49,037 nt of DNA from Paractinoplanes polyasparticus (lineage in GTDB: Bacteria > Actinomycetota > Actinomycetes > Mycobacteriales > Micromonosporaceae): the NCBI RefSeq assembly GCF_019710575.1, contig NZ_JAHWFK010000018.1, positions 1 through 49,037 of the forward strand, in the 5' to 3' direction. Under the pieces are notes generated by a model. The model had not been told where the DNA came from. It did not search any database and saw only the letters and a list, made by a program, of their open reading frames with translations. Positions 7,823 to 15,853 of this stretch are shown one piece after another (within the stretch, counting starts at the first letter, position 1; each line of letters opens with the position of its first letter). The translations under genes and the position numbers were made by a program.

Positions 7823-8730
7823 CCGGTCACGTCGGCCGGTTTGCCGGGGTCCTGCACCTCGACCAGGTAGCGCCAGGCGTCGGGCCGGCTGCCGTCGAGG
7901 TCGGTGAAGCCGTACACCTGAGCCAGCTCGCCGCTCGAGACGGACTTGCCGTTCCACCGGGCCTTGTCGTTGTCGCCGGCGAGGGCGGCCACGGCCCGGC
8001 CGACGTATGCCGGGGATTCGGAGATCGCGAAGTGCGGCTCCTTCGCGGTGGCGTCGCGCCAGTTCTCCTCGGTGACGCCGTAGACGTCGAGCATCATCTC
8101 CGAGCGCAACCAGCCCGGTGTCAGCGCGACCGCGGTTCCGCCGTGCGGCGCCAGCTCCTGCGACCACGCGAACGCCAGCCGGTTGACGCTCGACTTGGCG
8201 AGGTCGTAGAAGACCGACAGACGGTAGTTCTTCTCGTTGTACGCGGTCGTGCCGTCGCCGACCTCGATGACGAGGCCGCCCGGCTGCCGGATGAGCAGCG
8301 GCATCGCGTGATGGGCGGTGACGATGTGCGTGTCGACGGCCAGCCGCAGCAGCCGGAAACCCTTCTCGAGCGACTGCTCCCACACCGGCTTGTCCCAGGT
8401 GGCCAGCGGATCGCCGCCCCATACGTCGTTGACCAGCACGTCGAGCTTTCCCTGCTCGCGGTCGATGCGCCGGACGAGCTCGCCGACCTGCTCGGGCACC
8501 AGATGGTCGACGGCCACCGCGATGCCCTGCCCGCCGGCCGCCGTGACCAGGCCGGCCGTCTCCTCGATGGTCTCCGGGCGGTTCATCTCCGAGCGCTTGC
8601 CCCGGGTGCTGCGCCCGGTCGCGTACACGGTCGCGCCGGCCGCTCCGAGCTGCACCGCGATCTGACGTCCGGCGCCCCGGGTCGCCCCGGCGACGAGTGC
8701 CACCTTGCCCTGCAACGGTTGTTCTGCCAT
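7813..8730 (-). CDS. SDR family oxidoreductase
   Basis: This 305-residue short-chain dehydrogenase has a Rossmann fold with cofactor motif AGATRGAG near residues 14-21 and catalytic YDLAK (Tyr175, Lys179). The NNAG motif is replaced by NDVWGG. The strand that normally carries the catalytic Ser reads IEVGDGTT, so the serine position is altered. That points to the SDR subgroup with unusual active sites rather than a classical alcohol dehydrogenase. ATG 8739 (three codons upstream) is an alternative start. The gene is convergent with the WYL regulator and divergent from the kinase-like gene. The substrate is unknown. Confidence 0.88.
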   Translation of the reverse strand: MAEQPLQGKVALVAGATRGAGRQIAVQLGAAGATVYATGRSTRGKRSEMNRPETIEETAGLVTAAGGQGIAVAVDHLVPEQVGELVRRIDREQGKLDVLVNDVWGGDPLATWDKPVWEQSLEKGFRLLRLAVDTHIVTAHHAMPLLIRQPGGLVIEVGDGTTAYNEKNYRLSVFYDLAKSSVNRLAFAWSQELAPHGGTAVALTPGWLRSEMMLDVYGVTEENWRDATAKEPHFAISESPAYVGRAVAALAGDNDKARWNGKSVSSGELAQVYGFTDLDGSRPDAWRYLVEVQDPGKPADVTGYR

Positions 8731-8786
8731 GAGAGCCATGCTCGCGGCAAAACCTGACAACCGGTGGCACCCTTTACCGGGGAACC

Positions 8787-8792
8787 TAGGCT
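8787..8792 (+). promoter_or_regulatory. -10 box for leaderless uridine-kinase-like gene
   Basis: TAGGCT ends 7 nt before ATG 8800, and no Shine-Dalgarno sequence is present. A leaderless transcript starting at or near the ATG is expected. The -35 region is not obvious. Confidence 0.45.
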
Positions 8793-8799
8793 GCGCGGC

Positions 8800-9474
8800 A
8801 TGATCAGCGGAACGCGGGACGAGTTGCTCACCCACCTGGCCGACCTCGCCGAAGCGGTGACCCGGCCGCACCCGGCGCGGGTCGCGGTCGACGGACGGCC
8901 CGCGGCAGGCAAGACCACGCTGGCCGATGAACTGGCCGGGGTGTTGCGCGCGCGAGGCCGAGAGGTGATCCGGACGTCGATCGACAGCTTCCTGCGGCCC
9001 CGGGCCGAGCGCTACCGGCGCGGCGAGTTCTCGGTCGAGAGCAACTACCAGGATTCCTTCGACTTCGACGCCCTGCACCGGCTGCTGCTCGGACCGCTCG
9101 GCCCCGGTGGTGATCGGCGGTATCAGCCGGCGATCCGGGACCGGGCCACCGATGTCCCGGTGAACCTGCCCTTCCGGGAGGCCGCGCCCGATGCCGTGCT
9201 GCTGTTCGACGGGGTGTTCCTGATGCGCCCGGAGCTGAACGACCGGTGGGACCTGCGGCTGCTCGTCTCCACGTCGTTCGAGGTCACGCTCGACCGTGCG
9301 CGGATCCGCGACCGGGCCGAGTACGGCTCGACGAGTGTGGTCGAGCGACGGTTCCACCATCGTTACCGGCCCTCGCAGCAGCACTACCTCGACACGGTCC
9401 GCCCGGCCGAGCGGGCCGATGTCGTCGTCCACAACGACACGCCGGAGCAACCGCGCTGGGAAGTCCGGCGATAA
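8800..9474 (+). CDS. uridine kinase-like P-loop protein
   Basis: This 224-residue P-loop kinase has Walker A GRPAAGKTT at 32-40. A substrate-site-like segment SIDSFLRPRAERYRRGEFS and FDFDALHRLLL follow, then a lid region rich in Arg (TLDRARIRDRAEYGS). The layout matches uridine kinase/phosphoribulokinase-type proteins that phosphorylate nucleosides or related small molecules. Many actinobacterial members have no proven substrate. ATG 8800 is chosen over the upstream frame because family similarity starts there and a -10 box is correctly placed. It stands alone, divergent from the SDR gene. Confidence 0.82.
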   Translation: MISGTRDELLTHLADLAEAVTRPHPARVAVDGRPAAGKTTLADELAGVLRARGREVIRTSIDSFLRPRAERYRRGEFSVESNYQDSFDFDALHRLLLGPLGPGGDRRYQPAIRDRATDVPVNLPFREAAPDAVLLFDGVFLMRPELNDRWDLRLLVSTSFEVTLDRARIRDRAEYGSTSVVERRFHHRYRPSQQHYLDTVRPAERADVVVHNDTPEQPRWEVRR

Positions 9475-9548
9475 TGAACTAGGTTCCTAGGACGGCGCAC
9501 GCGGTGTGCGACACGTGACGGGTCCGCGACTGTGATTCTGAAGCTCGT

Positions 9549-9554
9549 TATAGT
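9549..9554 (+). promoter_or_regulatory. -10 box upstream of the pgsA-DUF881 operon
   Basis: TATAGT lies in the 202-bp gap before the phosphatidyltransferase gene and is the best -10 hexamer there. A convincing -35 box is not visible. The gap also holds a short inverted repeat CTAGG-TT-CCTAG at 9479-9490 just after the kinase-like gene. The predicted leader would be about 115 nt. Confidence 0.45.
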
Positions 9555-9676
9555 TGCTCCGCGAGTGGCCGGTCGGGGGTCCGGGCGTCGGGGGACGCAT
9601 GCATCCGGGCAGTGCCGTGCCGCTCGCCGGGGATGCTGCCGGGAAGCCCGGCGCCTGAGGGGGAGAGGAAGTCGCG

Positions 9677-10282
9677 ATGTCGCAGCAGCCTGCGCCGTCC
9701 ACTGTTTCCGCCCCCTCCAACCGGATCTGGACGATCCCCAACGTCATCAGCTTCATCCGGCTGCTGGGCGTGCCGCTCTTCCTCTATCTGCTGCTCGGTC
9801 CGCAGCACGACGTGGCCGCGGTGATCGTGCTGGCCGTCGGGGGCACGACGGACTGGGTCGACGGCTTCGTGGCCCGGCGGATGAACTCGGTCAGCCGCCT
9901 CGGCGAGCTGCTCGACCCGTTCGCCGACCGCCTCTACATCCTGGCCACGCTGATCGGCTTCACCGTGCGCGGCGTGGTGCCGTACTGGCTGACCGGCGCT
10001 CTGTTGCTGCGCGAGCTGGTCCTGGGCATCGCGCTGCTGGTCCTGCGGCGCCACGGGTACGGCCCGCCGCCCGTCCACTACGTCGGCAAGACCGGCACGT
10101 TCGTGCTGCTGGCGGCGTTCCCGGTGATCCTGCTGGCTCGGGCCGTGCCGTCGATCGACCCGTGGGCCGGACCCCTCGGCTGGGGGCTCGCCTGGTGGGC
10201 GCTCGGCCTGTACTGGGCCGCCGGCGTGCTCTATCTGCTGCAGGCGACCCGGCTTGTGCGGGCCTCCCGGGCGGCGGCCTGA
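9677..10282 (+). CDS. pgsA: CDP-alcohol phosphatidyltransferase family protein
   Basis: This 201-residue integral membrane enzyme has about five to six hydrophobic segments. The complete CDP-alcohol phosphotransferase motif D-x2-D-G-x2-A-R-x8-G-x3-D-x3-D is present at Asp59, Asp62, Gly63, Ala66, Arg67, Gly76, Asp80 and Asp84. The family transfers a phosphatidyl group from CDP-diacylglycerol to an alcohol such as glycerol phosphate. Its place before DUF881-sbp-DUF881-gcvH matches M. tuberculosis pgsA2 (Rv1822). Whether it makes phosphatidylglycerophosphate, cardiolipin or another lipid is not settled by sequence. An AGAGGAAG ribosome site precedes ATG 9677. Its stop overlaps the next start. 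Confidence 0.9.
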   Translation: MSQQPAPSTVSAPSNRIWTIPNVISFIRLLGVPLFLYLLLGPQHDVAAVIVLAVGGTTDWVDGFVARRMNSVSRLGELLDPFADRLYILATLIGFTVRGVVPYWLTGALLLRELVLGIALLVLRRHGYGPPPVHYVGKTGTFVLLAAFPVILLARAVPSIDPWAGPLGWGLAWWALGLYWAAGVLYLLQATRLVRASRAAA

Positions 10283-11235
10283 TGACCGACCCGCCCGGCG
10301 AGAAGGGCGAAGAGGTGCAGCCGCCGAAGCGGGTCTACGCGCCCGACTTCCTCACCGAGTTGTTCCGCAACCCGCTCGACCCCGGCTACGCCGACGCCGC
10401 GGCTCGCAAACAGCGTGAGGGCGAGCCCACCGGCACCCCCAAGGCGCTGCGCAGCGCGTCGCTCGCGGTGGCCCTCGTGGTGCTCGGCTTCCTGCTGGTC
10501 GTGGCGTATCAGCAGACCGTCGCGGAGGAGCCGGCCCGCACCACGGCCCGCGCCGAGCTGATCGACCAGGTCAAGAACCGCCGCGAGACCACCACCGAGC
10601 TGCAGCAACGCGCCGACCGTCTGGCCGGCGAGGTGTCGCAGCTGCGGGAGCGCGAACTCGGCGGCGAGGCGGCCCGGAAGATCGAGGACACCGAGGCCGC
10701 GACGGGGCTGGCGCCGGTGCGAGGCTCGGGCGCCAGGATCACCGTGGCCGACGGGCCGACCCCGATCAACCCGGTCACCGGCGAGCGCAACACCGCGGCC
10801 CGGGTCAAGGACTCCGACCTGCAGCTGGCCGCCAACGCCCTGTGGTCGCTGGGGGCCGAGGCGATAGCGGTCAACGGGCAGCGGCTGACCGCGACGTCGA
10901 CGATCCGGCAGGCCGGTGAGGCGATCCTGGTCGACCTGAGCCCGGTCACCACCCCGTACGAGGTGTCGGCGATCGGCCCGGACGAGCTCGCGCGCGACTT
11001 CCACGACAGCTACGCGGGCCGGTTCTTCGAGCAGCTCGCGGCCAAGTATGGGATGTCGTTCGACGCCCGCCCGGCCGAGGACCTGCGGCTGGAGGCGGCG
11101 ACCGAGCTCAAGCTGCGGGTCGCCGAACCGTCCGTCGCGCCGTCGGCCCCGCCGTCCGCCCCCTCCACCTTTCCCTCCGGCTCGCCGTCCACCCCGGCCG
11201 GGTCGTCCCGCCCATCGTCGGAAGGCGGCCGATGA
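10282..11235 (+). CDS. DUF881 family membrane-anchored protein (first copy)
   Basis: This 317-residue protein has a cytoplasmic N-terminus of about 57 residues, one transmembrane helix at about 58-76 (LAVALVVLGFLLVVA), a coiled-coil-like segment at 85-130 and then the DUF881 domain (GSGARITVADGP, LQLAANALWSLGAEAIAVNGQRL). It ends in a Ser/Pro-rich tail of about 50 residues that is probably disordered. The order DUF881-sbp-DUF881 is conserved in actinobacteria and Gram-positives near division or cell-envelope genes, but the molecular role is unknown. The start overlaps the pgsA stop (TGATG), so translation is coupled. Confidence 0.9.
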   Translation: MTDPPGEKGEEVQPPKRVYAPDFLTELFRNPLDPGYADAAARKQREGEPTGTPKALRSASLAVALVVLGFLLVVAYQQTVAEEPARTTARAELIDQVKNRRETTTELQQRADRLAGEVSQLRERELGGEAARKIEDTEAATGLAPVRGSGARITVADGPTPINPVTGERNTAARVKDSDLQLAANALWSLGAEAIAVNGQRLTATSTIRQAGEAILVDLSPVTTPYEVSAIGPDELARDFHDSYAGRFFEQLAAKYGMSFDARPAEDLRLEAATELKLRVAEPSVAPSAPPSAPSTFPSGSPSTPAGSSRPSSEGGR

Positions 11236-11564
11236 TCGCCGTACTTGCCCTGATCGCCGGTGTCGCCCTGGGCATCGTGTTCCATCCCACCGTGCCGCCC
11301 GAGCTGGCGCCGTACCTGCCGATCGCGGTGGTGGCGGCCCTGGACGCGGTGTTCGGCGGGGTGCGGGCCAAACTCGACGGCATCTTCGACGACAAGCAGT
11401 TCGTCGTCTCGTTCATCTCGAACGTGCTGGTGGCGGCCCTCATCGTCTATCTCGGCGACCAGCTCGGGGTGGGCACGCAGCTGTCCACCGGCGTCGTCGT
11501 CGTGCTCGGCGTCCGCATCTTCGGCAATGTGGCGGCGATCCGCCGGCACCTGTTCCGGGCGTGA
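11232..11564 (+). CDS. sbp: small basic protein, DUF1290
   Basis: This 110-residue membrane protein has about three hydrophobic segments: 1-16, 28-42 with a conserved DAVFGGVRAKL loop after it, and 60-105. It matches the small basic protein family found between two DUF881 genes (compare Rv1824). Function is not established. The start overlaps the preceding stop in ATGA, and the end overlaps the following GTG in GTGA, so it is made within the same coupled operon. Confidence 0.92.
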   Translation: MIAVLALIAGVALGIVFHPTVPPELAPYLPIAVVAALDAVFGGVRAKLDGIFDDKQFVVSFISNVLVAALIVYLGDQLGVGTQLSTGVVVVLGVRIFGNVAAIRRHLFRA

Positions 11565-12715
11565 GCGGCATGACCGACAAGAACGAGCGCGAGCACGAGC
11601 ACGACGCCGAGCCGGGCATGCCCACGGCCGGCCGTGAGCCGCTGCCCGTCGAGAACGAGGCCGACGAGGTCACGCAGCTGCTGGGCGCCGACAGCGAGGG
11701 GCCGACGGTGGAGACGCCACGCAAGGCCCTGCTCGACCCGACGACGATCGATCTCGACGGCCCGACGCGGCGGCTGTCCCTGCCGTCGGCGTCACCCGAA
11801 CCGGTGACTCCGGCCGAGGCCGTCCCGCCCACAGCGGCGCCGGCCGACGACGCACGCGTGAATCCGCCGCCTACGGCAGCGCCGGCCACTGACATACACG
11901 TGAGTGCGCCGATGGACGCAGCGCCGGGTGACGACCTGCGGGCGGACGCACCGCCCACGGTTGAGCGGCCAGAAGTCGTACCAGAAAAAGCTCCGCCACC
12001 GAAGGCCGGCATCCTGCGCCTGCTCGGCAAGCGCCCGTCGAGCCCGGCGGGTCTGCTGATCCTCGCGTTGCTGGCGTTGTTCGGCTTCACGCTGGTGGTG
12101 CAGCTGCGCAGCAACGACGGCGACGACGGACTGGCCGGCGCCCGGCAGGAGGACCTCGTCCGGATCCTGAGCGATCTGGAGGCGCGCGACAGCCGGCTGC
12201 AGAGCGAGATCAGCGCCCTGGAGACCAGTCAGCGCCAGCTGACCTCCGGGGTGGCGGGCCGGCAGGCGGCGCTCGCCGAGGCCGAGAAGCGGGCCGACGA
12301 GCTGGGACTGCTGGCCGGAACGGTCGCCGGCCGCGGGCCGGGTCTGCGGATCGTGATCGACGGGGTGAAGGCCTCGGCGATCCTCAACACCGTGCAGGAG
12401 CTGCGCGGCGCCGGGGGCGAGGTCATGCAGATCGCCGGGGCCGGGGGCAAGGCCGTCCGGATCGTGGCGTCCAGCTATTTCGTGGACGCCGAGGGCGGCG
12501 GCATCATCGTCGACGGCGACCAGCTGCCCGGGCCGTACGTTCTGACCGTGATCGGGGTGCCTCAGGTCATGCAGACCGCGTTGCAGATCCCCGGCGGGGT
12601 GGTCGCGTCGGTGAACTCCGGCGGCGGTAGCGTGACGTTGGAACAACGGACCTTGGTCGAAGTGACCGCGGTGCGTGACGCCACGACATTGCAATACGCA
12701 CGGCCGGCGTCCTGA
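11561..12715 (+). CDS. DUF881 family membrane-anchored protein (second copy)
   Basis: This protein of about 384 residues is paralogous to the first copy. The first 155 residues are acidic, Pro/Ala/Thr-rich and probably disordered and cytoplasmic. They contain loose repeats of the form TAAPADD/TAAPATD. A single transmembrane helix at about 162-182 follows, then a coiled-coil-like segment and the DUF881 domain (GRGPGLRIVIDGVKASAILNTV is the core; PGPYVLTVIGVP near the end). GTG 11561 overlaps the previous stop; ATG 11570 is an equally possible start. It corresponds to Rv1825 in position. Confidence 0.88.
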   Translation: MSGMTDKNEREHEHDAEPGMPTAGREPLPVENEADEVTQLLGADSEGPTVETPRKALLDPTTIDLDGPTRRLSLPSASPEPVTPAEAVPPTAAPADDARVNPPPTAAPATDIHVSAPMDAAPGDDLRADAPPTVERPEVVPEKAPPPKAGILRLLGKRPSSPAGLLILALLALFGFTLVVQLRSNDGDDGLAGARQEDLVRILSDLEARDSRLQSEISALETSQRQLTSGVAGRQAALAEAEKRADELGLLAGTVAGRGPGLRIVIDGVKASAILNTVQELRGAGGEVMQIAGAGGKAVRIVASSYFVDAEGGGIIVDGDQLPGPYVLTVIGVPQVMQTALQIPGGVVASVNSGGGSVTLEQRTLVEVTAVRDATTLQYARPAS

Positions 12716-12753
12716 AAGGTGCGCCGGGGATTGATGAAAACGGGAGAGAACGC

Positions 12754-13134
12754 GTGATTCCTGAGGACCTGCGGTACACGGCTGAACACGAGTGGGTGGC
12801 CGGAGACGGCAGCGGGCCCGTGCGCGTGGGCATCACCCACTTCGCGCAGGACGCGCTGGGCGACATCGTCTTCGTCGACCTGCCCGAGGAGGGCACCGAG
12901 GTGACGGCGGGCGAGACGTTCGGCGAGGTCGAGTCGACCAAGAGCGTCTCCGAGCTGTACGCGCCGATCTCCGGCACAGTGGTGTCCAAGAACGCTTCGC
13001 TGGGCGACGAGCCGGAGCTCATCAACGCCGAGCCCTATGCGGCCGGATGGCTGGTGGAAATCGCGCCGGCCGATCCGGATGCGGTCGCGCAGCTGCTCGA
13101 CGCGAACGCATACAAAGCTTTGACGGAGAGCTGA
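12754..13134 (+). CDS. gcvH: glycine cleavage system H protein
   Basis: This 126-residue H protein is the lipoyl carrier that shuttles the aminomethyl group between the P, T and L proteins of the glycine cleavage system. The lipoylation site is Lys63 in VESTKSVSE. The family motifs THFAQDALGDIVFVDLP and EPELINAEPY are intact. Length is normal. The start is GTG 12754 with ribosome site GGGAGAGAA. The gene follows the DUF881 operon by 38 nt and a strong hairpin follows it. Its partner gcvP is in this window about 31 kb away; gcvT is not present here. Confidence 0.97.
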   Translation: MIPEDLRYTAEHEWVAGDGSGPVRVGITHFAQDALGDIVFVDLPEEGTEVTAGETFGEVESTKSVSELYAPISGTVVSKNASLGDEPELINAEPYAAGWLVEIAPADPDAVAQLLDANAYKALTES

Positions 13135-13154
13135 CGCAAGTCAGTGTGTCCGGT

Positions 13155-13192
13155 TGCCCCGCGATATTGGCGCTGACTAGGCTCGCGGGGCA
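13155..13192 (+). terminator. hairpin after gcvH
   Basis: A perfect 10-bp stem, TGCCCCGCGA paired with TCGCGGGGCA, encloses an 18-nt loop 20 nt after the gcvH stop codon. No long T-run follows (only CCACGTTTGTT), as is common for actinobacterial terminators. A TATAGA at 13209-13214 could be the -10 box of the FHA gene behind it. Confidence 0.65.
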
Positions 13193-13303
13193 CCACGTTT
13201 GTTATGCCTATAGAAAACCGATAGTCGTGCGTCCAAGCCTTCCGGCTGCGGCGGGGGAGACCCGTGCCGCGAGGCGACGACCAACTGATCCGCGAGGTGG
13301 TCC

Positions 13304-13750
13304 ATGACGCGCCCAGACGACGAGTTCCCCCCACTCGACGTCACGTCCACGCTGAACCTCGGAGCCCTCGACGAGGTGCTCGAGGGTCCCGACACCGACG
13401 TGGTGCCGAGCCGCATGTCCGGCTCGCTCCCGCCCGGGATGGCGCTGCTGGTGGTGCGCCGGGGTCCCAACGCGGGTGCACGCTTCCTGCTCGACCACGA
13501 CGTGACGACCAGCGGACGACACCCTGACAGTGACATCTTCCTCGACGACGTGACGGTGTCCCGCCGCCACGCCGAGTTCCACCGCGACGGCGGCACCTTC
13601 ACGGTGCGCGACGTGGGCTCGCTGAACGGCACGTACGTCAACCGCGAGCGGGTCGAGGCGGCCACGCTCAGCAACGGCGACGAGGTCCAGATCGGCAAGT
13701 TCCGGCTGGTGTTCATCGCCGGCCCGCGGCCCGAGGGAGAGGGCAACTAG
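13304..13750 (+). CDS. garA: FHA domain protein, GarA/OdhI-like
   Basis: This 148-residue protein has an FHA phosphothreonine-binding domain at about 47-137 with all hallmark motifs: GRH at 71-73, SRRHAEF at 86-92 and LNGTYVN at 107-113. The N-terminal tail carries DVTSTLNLG, with Thr14 and Thr16 at the place where GarA/OdhI are phosphorylated by Pkn-type kinases, although the classic ETTS sequence is altered. In mycobacteria and corynebacteria this protein switches 2-oxoglutarate metabolism by binding 2-oxoglutarate dehydrogenase and glutamate enzymes. Position next to gcvH and ftsR matches Rv1827. Confidence 0.92.
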   Translation: MTRPDDEFPPLDVTSTLNLGALDEVLEGPDTDVVPSRMSGSLPPGMALLVVRRGPNAGARFLLDHDVTTSGRHPDSDIFLDDVTVSRRHAEFHRDGGTFTVRDVGSLNGTYVNRERVEAATLSNGDEVQIGKFRLVFIAGPRPEGEGN

Positions 13751-13752
13751 CA

Positions 13753-14493
13753 GTGAACGCGTCGGGGGCGGCGGCACGCGACCCGGGGGCCTCGCGCCCC
13801 CAGGGCGGGCGTGAGCAGGCGCTGATGAGCATCGGGGAGGTGCTGGCCCATCTGCGCACCGAGTTCCCCGACACCACCATCTCCAAATTGCGGTTCCTGG
13901 AGGCGGAGGGGCTGGTCGATCCCCAGCGCACCGCCTCCGGGTATCGCAAGTACTCGTGGAACGACATCGCGCGCCTGCGTTTCGTGCTGACGGCGCAGCG
14001 CGACCAGTACCTCCCGTTGCGGGTCATCCGCGAGCAGTTGGAACAGATGGAGTCCGAGCCGGTGGCGCCCAGCCGCCCGGCTCTGGTCGCCGTGGGCGCC
14101 GAGAAGGCGGCCGATCCGTCAGACACCCGGGTTCCCCGGGAGGATGTGATGGAACGCACGGGCGCCACCGCCGAGGTTCTCGACGAGCTCGAGCGGATGG
14201 GCCTGGTCACCGCGCGGCCGCCGGGCTGGTACGACGGCGACGCCGTGGTCATCGTGACGGCGGTTGTCGGTCTGACCAGGTACGGGCTCGAACTGCGCCA
14301 CCTGCGCGGGTTCCGGGCCGCCTCGGACCGCGAGGTCGGCCTGTTCACGCAGTTGCTGGCGCCGCTGGTGCGGCAGAGCGACCCGGCCGCGCGTGCCCGG
14401 GCCAACGAGACCGCCCGCGAACTGCAGGCGCTCTCGCAGCGTCTGCACGCCGCTCTGGTCCGGGCCGGACTGCGGAGCGAACTCGGGCGTTGA
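13753..14493 (+). CDS. ftsR: MerR-family regulator FtsR
   Basis: This 246-residue protein starts with a MerR winged-helix domain (about 25-95; MSIGEVLAHLRTEFPDTTISKLRFLEAEGL, then SGYRKYSWNDIARL). A second helical domain follows (EVLDELERMGLVTARPPGWYDGDAVVIV) and a helical C-terminus. It is the positional and sequence counterpart of Rv1828/FtsR, which activates ftsZ transcription in Corynebacterium. No metal-binding cysteines are present. The GTG start is 2 nt after the FHA gene, so the two are cotranscribed. Confidence 0.9.
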   Translation: MNASGAAARDPGASRPQGGREQALMSIGEVLAHLRTEFPDTTISKLRFLEAEGLVDPQRTASGYRKYSWNDIARLRFVLTAQRDQYLPLRVIREQLEQMESEPVAPSRPALVAVGAEKAADPSDTRVPREDVMERTGATAEVLDELERMGLVTARPPGWYDGDAVVIVTAVVGLTRYGLELRHLRGFRAASDREVGLFTQLLAPLVRQSDPAARARANETARELQALSQRLHAALVRAGLRSELGR

Positions 14494-14596
14494 GGCGCTT
14501 TTTAGGGGTATGCCGCAGCGGTGGGAAGCTCACTCCGTGCGTGTAACGTGCAGGTGAGGTGCAAATGCGGGGCGAGAACGACACGGAGGCGGGGCT

Positions 14597-15061
14597 GTGC
14601 GCGAGCTTAGCGTGGTCGGAGTTCGGGTGGAGCTACCCAGCAACCAGCCGATCGTCCTGCTGCGGGAGGTGGACGGTGATCGCTACCTGCCCATCTGGAT
14701 CGGCGCCGTCGAGGCGACCGCCATCGCGTACGAGCAACAGGGTGTCAAACCGGCCCGGCCGCTGACCCACGATCTGCTGCGCGACATCCTGACGGCGCTC
14801 GAGGCGCCGCTGACCGCGGTCGAGATCACCGAGCTGAAGGACAACGTCTTCTACGCCGACCTGCTGATCGGCGAGGACGTGCGGGTCTCGGCCCGCCCGA
14901 GCGACTCGATCGCGCTGGCGCTGCGGGTCGGCGCGCCGATCCGCTGCGCCGAGCAGGTGCTCACCGAGGCCGGCATCGTCATCCCCGACGAGCAGGAGGA
15001 CGAGGTCGAGAAGTTCCGCGAATTCCTCGACCAGGTGCGCCCCGAAGACTTCGCCGGCTGA
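14597..15061 (+). CDS. bifunctional nuclease family protein
   Basis: This 154-residue protein of the bifunctional nuclease (BFN/DUF151) family matches Rv1829 in place. Family residues are visible in YLPIWIGAVEATAIAYEQQG, LTHDLLRDIL and the C-terminal SARPSDSIALALRVGAPI. Plant and archaeal members degrade DNA and RNA; the bacterial role is not established. GTG 14597 is preceded by GGAGGCGGGG. The 103-nt gap upstream contains a TAACGT that may be a -10 box. A strong intrinsic terminator follows. Confidence 0.92.
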   Translation: MRELSVVGVRVELPSNQPIVLLREVDGDRYLPIWIGAVEATAIAYEQQGVKPARPLTHDLLRDILTALEAPLTAVEITELKDNVFYADLLIGEDVRVSARPSDSIALALRVGAPIRCAEQVLTEAGIVIPDEQEDEVEKFREFLDQVRPEDFAG

Positions 15062-15137
15062 TCCTCGCCGTCGATCTTCGCGTCTGATCAGAAGCAGCCA
15101 GAAACCACCTGAGTGATCGACAACTGCCTCGCTCCCG

Positions 15138-15154
15138 CGCGGCGTGTCGCCGCG
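15138..15154 (+). terminator. intrinsic terminator after the bifunctional nuclease gene
   Basis: A perfect 7-bp stem CGCGGCG-TGT-CGCCGCG is followed by TTACTTCTCTGTTT, about 77 nt past the stop codon. The T-rich tail makes it one of the most convincing intrinsic terminators in the window. Confidence 0.75.
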
Positions 15155-15240
15155 TTACTTCTCTGTTTCCGCGGGCGCTGAGATATACGCTCGTGAAGTC
15201 CAGGTGAAGCGGCGGCACCGCGCAGCGGGGAGGTGGTCGC

Positions 15241-15795
15241 GTGCACGAGCAGCCTCTTGAACAAGATGCTCCCCTCGTCGGCGAGGACGGCTCGGTCGGT
15301 TATCGCGGAGTCACGGCGTGCCAGGCGGTGGGCATCAGCTACCGCCAGCTCGATTACTGGGCGCGCACGACGCTCGTGGTCCCGAGCATCCGCGACGCGT
15401 CCGGCTCGGGCACCCAGCGGCTCTACTCCTTCCGCGACCTCGTGGTCCTCAAGGTGGTCAAGCGCCTGCTCGACGCCGGGGTCTCGCTGCAGAACATCCG
15501 CCGGGCGATCGAGGCGCTGCGTTCGCGCGGCGTCGACGACTTGGCCGGCATCACGCTGATCTCCGACGGCACCACGGTCTACGAGTGCCGCTCGCCGGAA
15601 GAGGTCGTCGACCTGCTCCAGGGCGGTCAGGGCGTGTTCGGCATCGCCATCGGCGGCGCCTTCAAGGAGATCCAGGGCTCGCTGTCCCACCTGCCGGCCG
15701 AGCCCGCGGGCGGCCCGGTGCCGCTCGGCGCCGAGCCCGAGCCGGCCGCCGGCGACGAGCTGGCGGCGCGACGGGCCCGCCGCCGCGCCGGCTGA
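15241..15795 (+). CDS. MerR-family transcriptional regulator (Rv1830-like)
   Basis: This 184-residue protein has a MerR DNA-binding domain at about 22-95: YRGVTACQAVGISYRQLDYWARTTLVVPS, then GTQRLYSFRDLVVLKVVKRLLDAGVSLQNIRRAI. A compact C-terminal domain (ISDGTTVYECRSPEEVVDLLQGGQGVFGI) and an Ala/Pro/Arg-rich tail follow. It is the positional match of Rv1830. GTG 15241 is preceded by GGGGAGG. A TATACG about 55 nt upstream may be its -10 box. It is the last gene of the conserved block before the accessory segment. Confidence 0.9.
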   Translation: MHEQPLEQDAPLVGEDGSVGYRGVTACQAVGISYRQLDYWARTTLVVPSIRDASGSGTQRLYSFRDLVVLKVVKRLLDAGVSLQNIRRAIEALRSRGVDDLAGITLISDGTTVYECRSPEEVVDLLQGGQGVFGIAIGGAFKEIQGSLSHLPAEPAGGPVPLGAEPEPAAGDELAARRARRRAG

Positions 15796-15797
15796 CT

Positions 15798-15812
15798 TTG
15801 CCGTTCCGGCAA
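15798..15812 (+). terminator. intrinsic terminator after the MerR gene
   Basis: A perfect 6-bp stem TTGCCG-TTC-CGGCAA lies 2 nt after the stop codon and is followed by GTTTCATT. It closes the conserved block and separates it from the methyltransferase gene. Confidence 0.65.
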
Positions 15813-15853
15813 GTTTCATTGGCGTGTTCCGGGGTGTGCCGCAGGCTGGGCGC